From positions 1,984,001 through 2,048,000 of the forward strand of contig OY723280.1 in assembly GCA_963210315.1 (NCBI GenBank): 64,000 nucleotides of DNA. Reading direction: 5' to 3'. Source of the DNA: Rhynchopus euleeides (taxonomy: Eukaryota; Euglenozoa; Diplonemea; Diplonemida; Diplonemidae). The position numbers were made by a program, and so were the translations under genes. Below are positions 31,467 to 40,591 of this stretch, piece by piece. The stretch's first letter is position 1, and every line of letters starts with the position of its first letter. The notes under the pieces are model-generated. The model saw only the letters and a list, made by a program, of their open reading frames with translations, was not told the origin of the DNA and did no database searches.

Positions 31467-31992
31467 CGCCCGCCACCGCCGCCACTGCCTTATTCTTCGG
31501 ACGCGTCTCGGATGTGGAGGCTTGTGCCGATGCCTTGTACATCTTGACCATATCCATGCTGTCCAGGTCCTCCACCACCAGCTTGAGGCGCGCGAAACCC
31601 TCCGACTTCTTCTGCGTTGGCGTGGGGAAGGGCTTCAGCGCGATGCCGTGGATGGCCATCTCACGGTTTCCTTCGATCCGAACCGTGTACAGGTCGCCGG
31701 AAACATCCTTCAGCGACTTGTAGGAAGCCAGTGCATCGTATTTGTGTTTCAGCACCTTTGTTATCACTCCACTCTTGGGGGGGATGGTGGTCACCAGCAC
31801 CTTCTGCAGCATCTCCTTCAACACCGAGTGTTTAAACACCTCCCCCGTCTTCCTGGTGGTGTACAGGGCCACAAAGTCCTCCACAAGCTGCTGCAGCTGG
31901 CTTTCATGCCGCTCATCCTCCTTCCCCAGATCTCCGCTCTTCGTCCGCTTGCTGTTGCGCGTCGGTGTTGTGGTTGCCGTTCTCTTGCTCAT
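31414..31992 (-). CDS. First ORF of element D, unknown family
   Basis: 192 residues from ATG at 31992. The N-terminus is basic (MSKRTATTTPTRNSKRTKS), a probable nuclear localisation signal, then a helical segment (SQLQQLVEDFVALYTTRKTG) and a mixed segment (GVITKVLKHKYDALASYKSL). It sits closest to the right end of the element, as the first gene transcribed leftwards. The last 15 residues after AVAAVAG are probably out of frame, because the next ORF begins with an ATG in another frame within this stretch. Possibly a DNA-binding accessory protein; inference only. Confidence 0.5.
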   Translation of the reverse strand: MSKRTATTTPTRNSKRTKSGDLGKEDERHESQLQQLVEDFVALYTTRKTGEVFKHSVLKEMLQKVLVTTIPPKSGVITKVLKHKYDALASYKSLKDVSGDLYTVRIEGNREMAIHGIALKPFPTPTQKKSEGFARLKLVVEDLDSMDMVKMYKASAQASTSETRPKNKAVAAVAGDAAHRCGRARPGDRALL

Positions 31993-32289
31993 GTTGGAGG
32001 TGCAAAGGTCCTTTTGTAAGTGAGGGTGTGTGTGTGCAGCAGGGCATGTGCTGGTCTGGGGTCGCGGGGGATAAACAAATGGAACAACACAGCTCGCCAG
32101 TGTTAAGGAAAGCTCGTAAATGACAAGTGGCACATGTCATTTACATGTAATTTTACATGTACCACTTGTAAAATTTACAAGTGGCACATGTAATTTTACA
32201 AGTGCCACTTGTAAATTTACATGTAAAAAATTTTACATGTAAACCACTTGTAAAACCACTTGTAACAGTGGTTACTTCAGCGCCGTGTA

Positions 32290-32579
32290 CCCACCCCTAC
32301 CCCCCCCCCCCCCCCCCAGGCCCTGGGGTAAGGATTTTTGGTAGTTCACGGATTTCCTCCGGGGGGGGGGCTCCCCGCGGGCTGAGGTCAGGCTGGCGAC
32401 CCAGGTTTTCAGGGTGACACCAGGATTTCCTCGAAATTTTGGGTGACCCCCACCCCCTGGTCGGGCACCCTACCAGGGGGGGGGGGTCACGAGGGGGGGT
32501 ATGGGGGGGGGGTACCCCCCTACCCGACCCCCCTCCCGACTCGGGATGGGGGGGGGGTCAGGTGGTGGTACTTTCACCC
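32290..32579. other. C/G-tract spacer
   Basis: C run at about 32299-32317 and several G runs between 32360 and 32550; no gene or known repeat. Confidence 0.5.
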
Positions 32580-33420
32580 AATTGATGTTCCCCAGTAATA
32601 GGTGTAAATGGGCACCCCATGGCCAAAATGACCCCATCGCGATCCGCACAGATTCCAAACGTTCAAAAGAACGGGTTTTTGGAAAATCCGAGGGGGGGGT
32701 CCCGCTGGGTGGGTAGGTGGGGTGTAGTGGACTGGCTGCCTCCCAGCCACCTTCTCCCACGACCAGTCCCTGAACCAGACCCGTGTTTCATGGGTGATAC
32801 TTGGCTCACACACCATCAAAGTGACCCCACTGTGATCCGCACAAATTCCAAACGTTCAAAAGAAAGGGGTTTTGGAATACCCGAGGAGGGGGTCCCGCTG
32901 GGTGGGGTGGGGTGTCATGGTGTGTGTCACCCAGTCACCCTTCACCCATAACCAGCCCCTGAACCAGACCGCTTTTTCATGGGTGAAGCTGGGCACCTAG
33001 ACCCACAGTGTGACCCGACTACGATCCGCAAAAGTTTCAAACGTTCAAAAGAACGGGGTTTTGGAACACCTGAGGAGGGGGTCCCGCTGGGTGGGGTGGC
33101 ATGGTGTGTTACTCCCAGTCACCTTCACCCATGACCAGCCCCTGAACCAGAGCCACATTTCATGGACAAAGCTTGTCACCTAGACCTACAAAGTGACCCC
33201 ACTACGATGCGCACAGATTCCAAATATTCAAAAGAACGGGGTTTCGGAACACCCGAGGAGGGGGTCCCGCTGGGTGGGTGGGCTGGCTGACTCTCGGCCT
33301 CCCATCACAGTCTCCTATGACCAGCCCCTGAACTAGACCCACATTTCATGGGTGAAGCTTGGCACCTAGACCCACAGTGTGACCCCACTACGATCCGCAC
33401 AGAGCCCAAAGAGTGCAATG
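32580..33420 (-). repeat. ~190-bp satellite, block 2 (inverted)
   Basis: About four and a half units of the satellite seen at 12535-13500, in the opposite orientation. The landmark GATCCGCACAGATTCCAAACG-type word occurs near 32641, 32833, 33020, 33206 and 33391, giving a period of 185-192 bp. Unlike block 1, it is not enclosed by the TGGTGCCCCTGAAA ends, so the satellite exists independently of that element. Confidence 0.85.
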
Positions 33421-33705
33421 GAAGGGGTCAATCGCGATTCCGCGAGTCGAAGATTCCGCACTTTTGGGTCACTTTCAGGTGATGTCAGGTCCCTGGAGTG
33501 ACTGCAGATAGCCCATTTTCAGGGTGGGAGCCCTACTCGTACGTCACCCAGATTCAGCCCAAACCCGTGCACCCAGGGTGCACGGTCGCCGGGAGCGCGC
33601 GGGCACCCGGAAACAGGTCGCATTTGCGCGTGCTGCCTGCACCCTGCACGCCAGCCCCCCCCCCCCCCCCCCCCCCCCCAAGGATGCGAAGCCTGTTTTT
33701 TTTGT
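33421..33705. other. Unique spacer, no gene
   Basis: No feature except a C run of about 23 (33655-33678). Confidence 0.4.
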
Positions 33706-34150
33706 GTATTTTTTATGTGTATTTTGTGTATTTTTTGTATTTTTTGTATTTTTTGTATTTTTTGTATTTTTTGTATTTTTTGTATTTTTTGTATTTTTTG
33801 TATTTTTTGTATTTTTTGTATTTTTTGTATTTTTTGTATTTTTTGTATTTTTTGTATTTTTTGTATTTTTTGTATTTTTTGTATTTTTTGTATTTTTTGT
33901 ATTTTTTGTATTTTTTGTATTTTTTGTATTTTTTGTATTTTTTGTATTTTTTGTATTTTTTGTATTTTTTGTATTTTTTGTATTTTTTGTATTTTTTGTA
34001 TTTTTTGTATTTTTTGTATTTTTTGTATTTTTTGTATTTTTTGTATTTTTTGTATTTTTTGTATTTTTTGTATTTTTTGTATTTTTTGTATTTTTTGTAT
34101 TTTTTGTATTTTTTGTATTTTTTGTATTTTTTGTATTTTTTGTATTTATT
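33706..34150 (+). repeat. GTATTTTTT 9-bp tandem array
   Basis: Almost perfect array of the nonamer GTATTTTTT, about 48 copies, following a C run. It is open in all forward frames because the unit is nine bases long, so Phe/Val/Leu/Tyr-type repeat translations are artefacts. Short stretches of the same array recur at 34751-34775 and 35470-35540. Confidence 0.95.
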
Positions 34151-34750
34151 AGTAGGAAGATTTCACTTTATTACTTTATCACTTCAGTAGTGTAGTGAAG
34201 TGGGACAATAAAGAGGAAAATAAAGTGACTTTATTTCCCTAGGGAATCACTTTATTTCCCTGGTGGGATTCTTTATATTTGCCCACACAGCGACCCTCTT
34301 TGACGTCTCCACGTCGCAAATTCGAAAGCACCTCGGGTGGAAGCAGCTTATCATGGTCAATGTGTATGCGAGAAGCATCCAGAGCCACAAGACCTCGATG
34401 GCCGATACATTGACGAGGAGGGAGTGGGGGTGGCGCGGACGCAGACCCACAAGCTCTTCGAGAACCCACCACCCTCAACGCAGCCGCAGCAGTTTACTCA
34501 GCCAATCATGATTAACATCGAGATGGGGGACATCGCGCAGCCCCACCTGCACTCACACCGTAATAAAGTGAAATCATCCGTACTAATAAAAATCATGTAT
34601 CCAAGGCAAATAAAGGACGTAATTTCACTCACTGGGGGTGTTTTGCACTCGAGGCCGTATTTCCCTCGCTTCGCTCGGGAAATACACCCACTCGTGCAAA
34701 ACACCCCCAGCCGTGAAATAAAGTCACTTTATTTCCCTTGAATAAATACC
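34151..34750. mobile_element. ~600-bp insertion splitting the GTATTTTTT array, with long hairpin
   Basis: The sequence between two parts of the array is bounded by AATAAAGT/ACTTTATT-rich ends (AATAAAGTGACTTTATTTCCC near 34220 and GAAATAAAGTCACTTTATTT near 34715). It holds a hairpin at 34632-34710 with arms CTGGGGGTGTTTTGCAC and GTGCAAAACACCCCCAG and an inner stem around CGCTTCGC. A 134-residue open frame (34337-34741) has no recognisable domain. Probably a non-autonomous element; exact ends uncertain. Confidence 0.5.
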
Positions 34751-34775
34751 TATTTTTTGTATTTTTTGTATTTTT

Positions 34776-35158
34776 TGCGGGCCAAAAAATACAAAAAATA
34801 CATGCATGGTGGCGTCGTACCGGTTTCGGTCACGTTTATCATGATATTTTTAAAGGTTTTTCATTTTTTACGTGAAGTATGGAAACCTTGATGCCGCTCC
34901 AGACCGATCAAATGAAGCTTGATGGGATGGTATCAAGGTTTCGATGTTACTGTTACTACATGGGTCGAATCGTCCATCTAGTGATACTCCACAGAGGCAG
35001 TTGCCTGTATGTTGAATAGTATGACGACGTCATGGTATTCAACGTTAAAATTGTTCTCGATACCGTTGCCGCTCCATGCATGAGTATGCATGGAGCGGCA
35101 CACACGAGCACAAATCACACACACCCACACTGCAGGGGTTCTCATCCTCACACACAAC
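34776..35158. other. Unique spacer before the BED ORF
   Basis: No gene. A palindrome GCCGCTCCATGCATGAGTATGCATGGAGCGGC stands at 35069-35099 (arms of about 14 bp). Confidence 0.4.
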
Positions 35159-35413
35159 ATGCCTGGGCGCAAGGCGCACTGGTCGCAAGTGCACTTCTCC
35201 GCAGTGCAGAACAACCTGGCGCGTAAGTGCCAGCACTGTGATGATGTTATAAAGGCAGTGTCTGGCACACGCCTCCAGACGAAGGCACCCACTGAGGTGG
35301 TGGAGCGGGCGAAGGAGGCGGGTACCATACTGCCCACCTGGTCGCACCCAAGTGCCTCACACCGGATCTCTCCCCACCCGGTGGTCCACCTGACGGATAT
35401 GCGCCTCAACTAA
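35159..35413 (+). pseudogene. BED-type zinc finger fragment of a hAT-like transposase
   Basis: 84 residues from ATG 35159. The start MPGRKAHWSQVHFS is followed by KCQHCDDVIKAVSGTRLQTK, matching the aromatic-plus-CxxC part of a BED zinc finger; the final His pair is not clear. The ORF ends soon after and no hAT catalytic domain follows. Probably an old fragment, or an exapted short ORF. Compare the second BED ORF at 38913-39332. Confidence 0.6.
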
Positions 35414-35857
35414 TCGCGTTGTGAGTAACCTGAACCCGAGAGTGCTGAGTCCCCTACTGGGCCCCCACTAGTGTATTTTTTGGTGTATTTTATGTATTTT
35501 ATGTGTATTTTATGTACTTTTTGTATTTTTTGTATTTTTTGAGACAGGCTTTGGAGGATTCTTCATATTCCTGGATTTCCCGAATTTCCTGGATTTCCCC
35601 CGGCCCCTTAGGCGATTTCAGGGCGGACAGGGCGGACATATCCGGACCGGAAATCCGGGTGTCCGGATGTCCGGGCACGGTGGGATCTTGTAAATTTTAC
35701 ATGTATAACTACAAGTATAATACATGTATTATACATGTATAATACTTGCATGTCAACTATTATACATGTATAATACATGTATATGCCTGAAATATACATG
35801 TAAAATACATGTATATCAAGTAAAAATACATGTATAATACTTGCATGTCAACTATTA

Positions 35858-36186
35858 CCGTATACGTAAATATTATGGAACGTAAATATTATGGAACGTA
35901 AATATTTTGGAACGCTGGTGGGTTGGCGTTCCAGATTTTTTTCGTTCCATAATACTTACAGGGCTTTCTGCGACTCGGGGACTTGGACCAGGTGATCGGA
36001 CGGCATACAGAGTCCCTGACGGGACCTACTCGTGCACTTTTCGCGCGATTCCTGAGGCAAGCCATCCTCACCACCGAGTCCCCAACTGGCCCTGTAAATA
36101 TTTTGGAACGTAAATATTATGGAACGGATCGGGCAAAAATGGGCCCGTTCCATAATATTTACGTTCCATAATATTTACGTATACGG
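35858..36186 (-). mobile_element. TA-inserting MITE family A, copy A2
   Basis: 329 bp, ends CCGTATACGTAAATATTATG and its complement, TA on both sides (35856-35857, 36187-36188). Interior matches copy A1 in reverse orientation (CTGCGACTCGGGGACTTGG, GCCATCCTCACCACCGAGTC). Nested in CACGG element C1. Confidence 0.92.
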
Positions 36187-36445
36187 TATACATGTATTTT
36201 TACTTGATATACATGTATTTTACATGTATATTTCAGGCATTTACATGTATTTTACATGTATAATACTTGTCATGCAAGTATTATACATGTAAAATACTTG
36301 CATGACAAGTAAAATACTTGCATGCAAGTAAAATACATGTATTTTACTTGCATGCAAGTATTTTACTTGTATAATACTTGCATGACAAGTATTATACATG
36401 TAAAATACATGTAAATGCCTGAAATATACATGTAAAATACATGTA

Positions 36446-37253
36446 CCGTAAACGGAAAAAGGGTGGACCGTAAAAATGTTCCAAGTTCCCAAAAAAAGGC
36501 CAAACGTTCCATCTTTTTTACGGTCCACCATTTATTGGGACTGAATATGGAAAAGACAATGCAATTTTCGCCCGCGGGCTGGTGGGTTGCGGGGCGCGGA
36601 CTGCGGCCTCCACGCCGCAGACACCCACACGTAGGCCTCCCGACCTCCCAGCTTTGGACCCTCCCTCCACCACCGCAACCAACACCAGCAAGAGAAGCAA
36701 GTCCTCCCTGCGTGTGGAAAGGGCACGATCACCACCACTCACCTCGAGACTCACCCACCACCACACCTCGAGAAGTGTAGCACCATGCAAGGAGCGTTCT
36801 GGTAGAAGTAAAAGTAGAACCTGCTGCACGAGCCCATAAAAGCAGCCACAGTACGGCAGGGCGCGCAGACAGAAGCTGAGACCACCGGGCTCCCTCCAGA
36901 TGTAAATTCGTGAATCAGTGCCCGGAAAATTCAGGGAAATCGTACTCCTTTAGTGTAGTACACCCTGCAGTAACTGTGGGAGAACAGTTCCCGGACGATG
37001 GTGAGCGCACACTCTGTGTTGAGGCCCTGCGGTGTTAATCCTGCAGCTTCAGTCGTGCGATTTCCTTGGTTCCTTCGCGACTTCGTCGAAGGAATTCGTA
37101 AAAAAAACCGCCAAGTCCACTATCCCAACCGTAAAATAGGTGGACCGTAAAAATGTTCCAAGTTCCGGAAAAATCCCATTTGTTCCATCTTTTTTACGGC
37201 CCACCTATAGTACGGTTCACCTTTATTACGGTCCACAATATTTCCGTTTACGG
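36446..37253 (+). mobile_element. Pogo-like non-autonomous element family P, copy P1
   Basis: 808 bp, ends CCGTAAACGGAAA and TTTCCGTTTACGG, TA on both sides. Subterminal copies of GGTGGACCGTAAAAATG and complements form nested inverted repeats. It matches the two ends of the autonomous element 51805-55242 with the transposase region removed. Inserted at CATG-TA of element C1. Confidence 0.93.
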
Positions 37254-37484
37254 TATATCAAGTAAAAATACAAGTATAATAGTTGACATGCAAGTATTAT
37301 ACTTGTATTTTTACTTGATATACATGTATTTTACATGTATATTTCAGGCATATACATGTATTATACATGTATAATAGTTGACATGCAAGTATTATACATG
37401 TATAATACATGTATATACTTGTAGTTATACATGTAAAATTTACAAGATCCCACCGTGGGTCCAATTTTGACCCCCCCCCCCCCC

Positions 37485-37635
37485 CCCGCCGGACATTTCC
37501 CGAATTTCCCGCCCGGACATGTCCGGGCGGACATCCGGACATCCAGAAATGTCCGCCCCGGACAGGGCGGACATTTTCTGGTGTCCGGATGTCCGGGCGG
37601 ACATGTCCGGACCCGGAAATTCGGGAAATCCAATT
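37485..37635. repeat. Large imperfect palindrome of GGACATGTCC motifs
   Basis: About 145 bp. The arms start CCCGAATTTCC and GGAAATTCGGG and are built from CCGGACATGTCCGG and GGGCGGACAT words around a centre at about 37560. GGGCGGACA and TCCGGATGTCCGG also occur at 35620-35670, just left of element C1, so C1 may have inserted into this older repeat. Flanked by C runs (37469-37487, 37640-37650). Confidence 0.75.
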
Positions 37636-37754
37636 TTGACCCCCCCCCCCGGACATGTCCGGCCAGGACCTCAATAGTTTGATTTTTGGTCCAGAAAATA
37701 GTTTGAAAATTTTTGAAATCTGGGTGCCAAAAAAAATTTCCTAAGACCGGCGAT

Positions 37755-38165
37755 TTGTAGGGGGACCCTTTCGAATTTTTTTTTGGAGAAGGGTAAATTG
37801 AACGTTTTTGGCCAAATGAAGCCACTGCGACCATTCCCGGGCCTCGGAAATCAGATTTTGGCCCCTCAAATGCGGTGCCGGTCCGGACAAAAAACCGAAA
37901 AAATCGTGAAAAATGGCCCATTTTCCCCAGCCAAAAATGGGCCAAAAATGCCCCCGGACACCCCCAGAGACATGTCCTAATCCGGGGTGCCAGTAGGGGG
38001 GACCTTTCGATTTTTTTTTCGAGGAGAGGTCAATTGAACGTTTTTGGACATCTGAGGCCACTGCGACCATTCCCAGGCCTCGGAAATGAGATTTTTGGCC
38101 CTCAAATGGGGTACCGGTCCCCACGAAATTCCGAAAAAATCATGAAAATCGAAAGGTCCCACGCA
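37755..38165 (+). repeat. ~238-bp direct duplication (GGGGGACC-CTTTTCGA family)
   Basis: Two units starting TAGGGGGGACC.TTTCGA, at about 37757 and 37994. Each continues ATTGAACGTTTTTGG, CCACTGCGACCATTCCC and GGCCTCGGAAAT. Related starts occur at about 38674 and 56356. No coding potential; identity unknown. Confidence 0.75.
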
Positions 38166-38870
38166 CAAATTCTGCCCAAAAATCGTCAAAAATGGACATG
38201 TCATACGCAGCAAGGGGGCAAACCACTCCCCAATGCTCAATGATTCCACGGCAAGCCAGATTTTCTGATCAATTGGTTTGTTTGAGCATGTTCCTGGCCC
38301 TTGTTTGGAAAGGAGATGACCCCTGGCTGGAGAGGACGGTTGTGCTCGACCGGACGGAGAGAGAACCTTCTCCATAACCACCTCCACTCCACAATGCCAC
38401 AAGTGGCAGGAAGGCCGGGTGTTACAGGCCTCAACCAGGGTTCCAAGGCTCTCCACTTCCTGGCTGCGTCAGGGATCACCGGGTACAGCGAGCAGGATTC
38501 CCTGTCCTGACACCCCAGCATGTACCACCGGAAGAACCCGAAACAGCAGCCGCCCCTCATGGGGGTTGCAAGAGGCACGGAAATCGTTCAAATCGGACCA
38601 AGTCCGAAAATTCGGCACTTTCTTGGGTACAAATTGCGGTCCGAAATTTTCCGATTTTTTGAAAAAAGGCTAATTCTGTAAGGGGGACCTTTTCGAATTT
38701 TTTTTTCGGGCACTTTTTCCACAAGGAAATGTCCGCCCTGTCCGCTACTGTCCACTACCGATTTCAAGGATCCTCCTTTGTATTTTGTCATCCCTGCCCC
38801 CCCCCCCCCTACCCCCCCCCCCAGTGTAGGTATAATACAGGTCCCCAAAATCTGCATCCTGTTTAATACA
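38166..38870. other. Spacer, no gene supported
   Basis: A 113-residue minus-strand open frame (38237-38578) has no recognised motif. A GGGGGACC start copy stands at 38674 and C runs at 38798-38822. Confidence 0.35.
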
Positions 38871-38935
38871 GTTTAATACAGTTTAATACAGTTTAATACA
38901 GTTTAAGACAGTTTAATACAGGTTTTGTACACTAT
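38871..38935 (+). repeat. TTTAATACAG 10-bp tandem array, block 1
   Basis: About six copies of the decamer TTTAATACAG ending at 38931. A larger block of the same decamer stands at 39807-39940, on the other side of the BED/hAT ORF, so the ORF lies between two arrays of one satellite. Confidence 0.9.
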
Positions 38936-39332
38936 AGTACCCTTGTGTGCAGGTCATGGGGGCAGAGGGGGTGTCGCTTCTTTGGAGAGGGGGCCCGGCC
39001 TGGAAGTAGGGGTTCTCTACAACACGGCTGAAGATGAACCGACACCAGGCGATGTCGATCATTGCCCTCTCGCTGGCTGAGGGCAGGGGAACACCGAGCG
39101 CCATCCGCTTCGCCGGTCCTGGGCCGTCAGTCCCCGGGGCCTTCCTCTTCGGGGTGGTGGTGGGGGCGTCCGTGGCCTTCTGCTTCACGGCCTCGGGGGC
39201 CTTCTCGCAGCCCCGCAGGTGGCTCTTGAGCCGCGATGCGGACTTCCCCGAGGCGCGCAAGCCACAGTGCTTGCACTTCGTCGCCTCGGTGAACTCACCG
39301 TGGCTCCAGCAGGCAGGACGTCCCCCCGACAT
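38913..39332 (-). pseudogene. hAT-like transposase N-terminus with BED zinc finger
   Basis: About 139 residues from ATG at 39332. A BED finger is clear: ACWSHGEF, KCKHCGLRASG, RLKSHLRGC. A basic/Pro linker (PTTTPKRKAPGTDG) leads to MIDIAWCRFIFSRVVENPYFQ, the conserved start of the hAT transposase body (mostly written as a helix ending in N-P-x-F). The frame then runs into the TTTAATACAG array and stops, so the catalytic domain is lost. A perfect GC hairpin with a TTCG loop (TCTCGGGCGCGC arms, 39350-39377) lies just upstream. Confidence 0.75.
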
Positions 39333-39420
39333 TTTTCCCAGGTGCAAATTTCTCGGGCGCGCTTCGCGCGCCCGAGACTACGCGGAGATGGCCACTCGCA
39401 TACGCTCAAGGACTTGCGAG

Positions 39421-39495
39421 ACAGGCACACGCTACAGGGGGGGTCTGGGGGGCGGAGCCCCCCAGCCGCCGGAGGCCACGGTAGTGAGCATCTGT
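39421..39495. repeat. GC hairpin repeat, copy 3
   Basis: Third copy of the CTGGGGGGCGGAGCCCCCCAG hairpin repeat found at 1041-1130 and 1258-1325, with the flanks GCACACGCTACAGGGG and GAGCATCTGTTC. Confidence 0.8.
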
Positions 39496-39806
39496 TCCTT
39501 GCACGTGTCAACGACTTGCTGCACGAACTTGACAGACAGCTCTTAGACTCAAGGCGGCTCTGCACCGGGGCTGAACATGCTCCCCAGCCAGGAGACCCCA
39601 TTCCTACTGGTCCCCAGGGAAATCTCCCCCCGCCCCCGCTAAAAGTGACCCCCCAGGGGGCCCAAACTGCGGGGGGGGGTCTTTGACCCCCCCCCGACCC
39701 CCCTTAGATTAGGCCCTGTGATGGATAATCCTCCTGTGTGGGGGTCTGTGTGGTGCCGTACCTGCAGTGACAAACGTACCTTGTACTAAACTCAAAAAGC
39801 GCCGAG

Positions 39807-39940
39807 TTTAATACAGTTTAATACAGTTTAATACAGTTTAATACAGTTTAATACAGTTTAATACAGTTTAATACAGTTTAATACAGTTTAATACAGTTTA
39901 ATACAGTTTAATACAAACGTGTTTAATACAGTTTAATACA
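39807..39940 (+). repeat. TTTAATACAG 10-bp tandem array, block 2
   Basis: About thirteen copies of TTTAATACAG with one short interruption near 39915 (AAACGTG). It ends next to CACGG element C2. Confidence 0.92.
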
Positions 39941-39951
39941 GGGCCTGCCTA

Positions 39952-40591
39952 CACGGTGGGATCTTGTAAATTTTACATGTAAAAATACTGATTTTTACAT
40001 GTATTATACATGTATAATACTTGCATGTCAACTATTATACATGTATAATACATGTATATGCCTGAAATATACATGTAAAATACATGTATATCAAGTAAAA
40101 ATACATGTATAATAGTTGCATGTCAACTATTATACATGTATTTTTACTTGATATACATGTATTTTACATGTATATTTCATGCATTTACATGTATTTTACA
40201 TGTATAATACTTGTCATGCAAGTATTATACATGTAAAATACTTGCATGACAAGTAAAATACTTGCATGCAAGTAAAATACATGTATTTTACTTGTCATGC
40301 AAGTATTATACATGTATTTTACTTGTCGTGCAAGTATTTTACATGTATAATACTTGCATGACAAGTATTATACATGTAAAATACATGTATATCAAGTAAA
40401 AATACATGTATAATAGTTGACATGCAACTATTATACATGTATTTTTGCTTGATATACATGTATTTTACATGTATATTTCAGGCATTTACATGTATTATAC
40501 ATGTATAATAGTTGACATGCAAGTATTATACATGTATAATACATGTAAAAATCGGTATTTTTACATGTAAAATTTACAAGATCCCACCGTG
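39952..40591. mobile_element. CACGG-ended palindromic element, family C, intact copy C2
   Basis: 640 bp between CACGGTGGGATCTTGTAA and TTACAAGATCCCACCGTG, flanked by TA. The whole body consists of self-complementary words (ATACATGTAT, ACTTGCATGACAAGT, ACTTGATATACATG) in about 11-bp steps, in both orientations, so one strand could fold along its full length. It has no ORF of interest. This is the reference copy for C1 and C3. Confidence 0.93.

Larger units (their letters stand above)
29023..32287 (-). mobile_element. CACGG-ended DNA element D, candidate autonomous, unrecognised genes
   Basis: 3265 bp with perfect 16-bp inverted ends CACGGCGCTGAAGTAA, flanked by TA (29021-29022, 32288-32289). 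Both subterminal regions (29035-29195, 32110-32275) are packed with TTACATGTAA, TTACAAGTGG and CACTTGTAA in both orientations. CAC-starting ends, a 2-bp target duplication and repeated subterminal motifs are features of the CACTA/CMC superfamily. All coding potential is on the minus strand: ORFs at 31414-31992, 31242-31466, 30995-31315, 30030-30959 (two frames) and 29371-30051. I recognise no known transposase. Frame changes suggest decay or unseen introns. Confidence 0.8.
35676..37457. mobile_element. CACGG-ended palindromic element, family C, copy C1 (with two nested insertions)
   Basis: Ends CACGGTGGGATCTTGTAA and TTACAAGATCCCACCGTG, flanked by GG on both sides. The body is a chain of ACATGTA, ACTTGCATGACAAGT and related palindromes in roughly 11-bp steps. 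Two elements are nested inside: family A copy 35858-36186 (329 bp) and family P copy 36446-37253 (808 bp), each with a duplicated TA. Subtracting these leaves 641 bp, matching the uninterrupted 640-bp copy at 39952-40591. No coding capacity. Confidence 0.92.

Noticed and set aside
33498..34195. Open frames rich in Phe/Val, Tyr/Leu or Cys/Ile
   Set aside because: Artefacts of the 9-bp GTATTTTTT array.
34239..34741. Possible gene inside the insertion in the nonamer array
   Set aside because: Open frames on both strands are short and match nothing; the stretch is described as part of the insertion only.
39807..39940. CRISPR-like array
   Set aside because: The repeats are contiguous 10-mers without spacers; this is a simple satellite, as are the 9- and 11-bp arrays.
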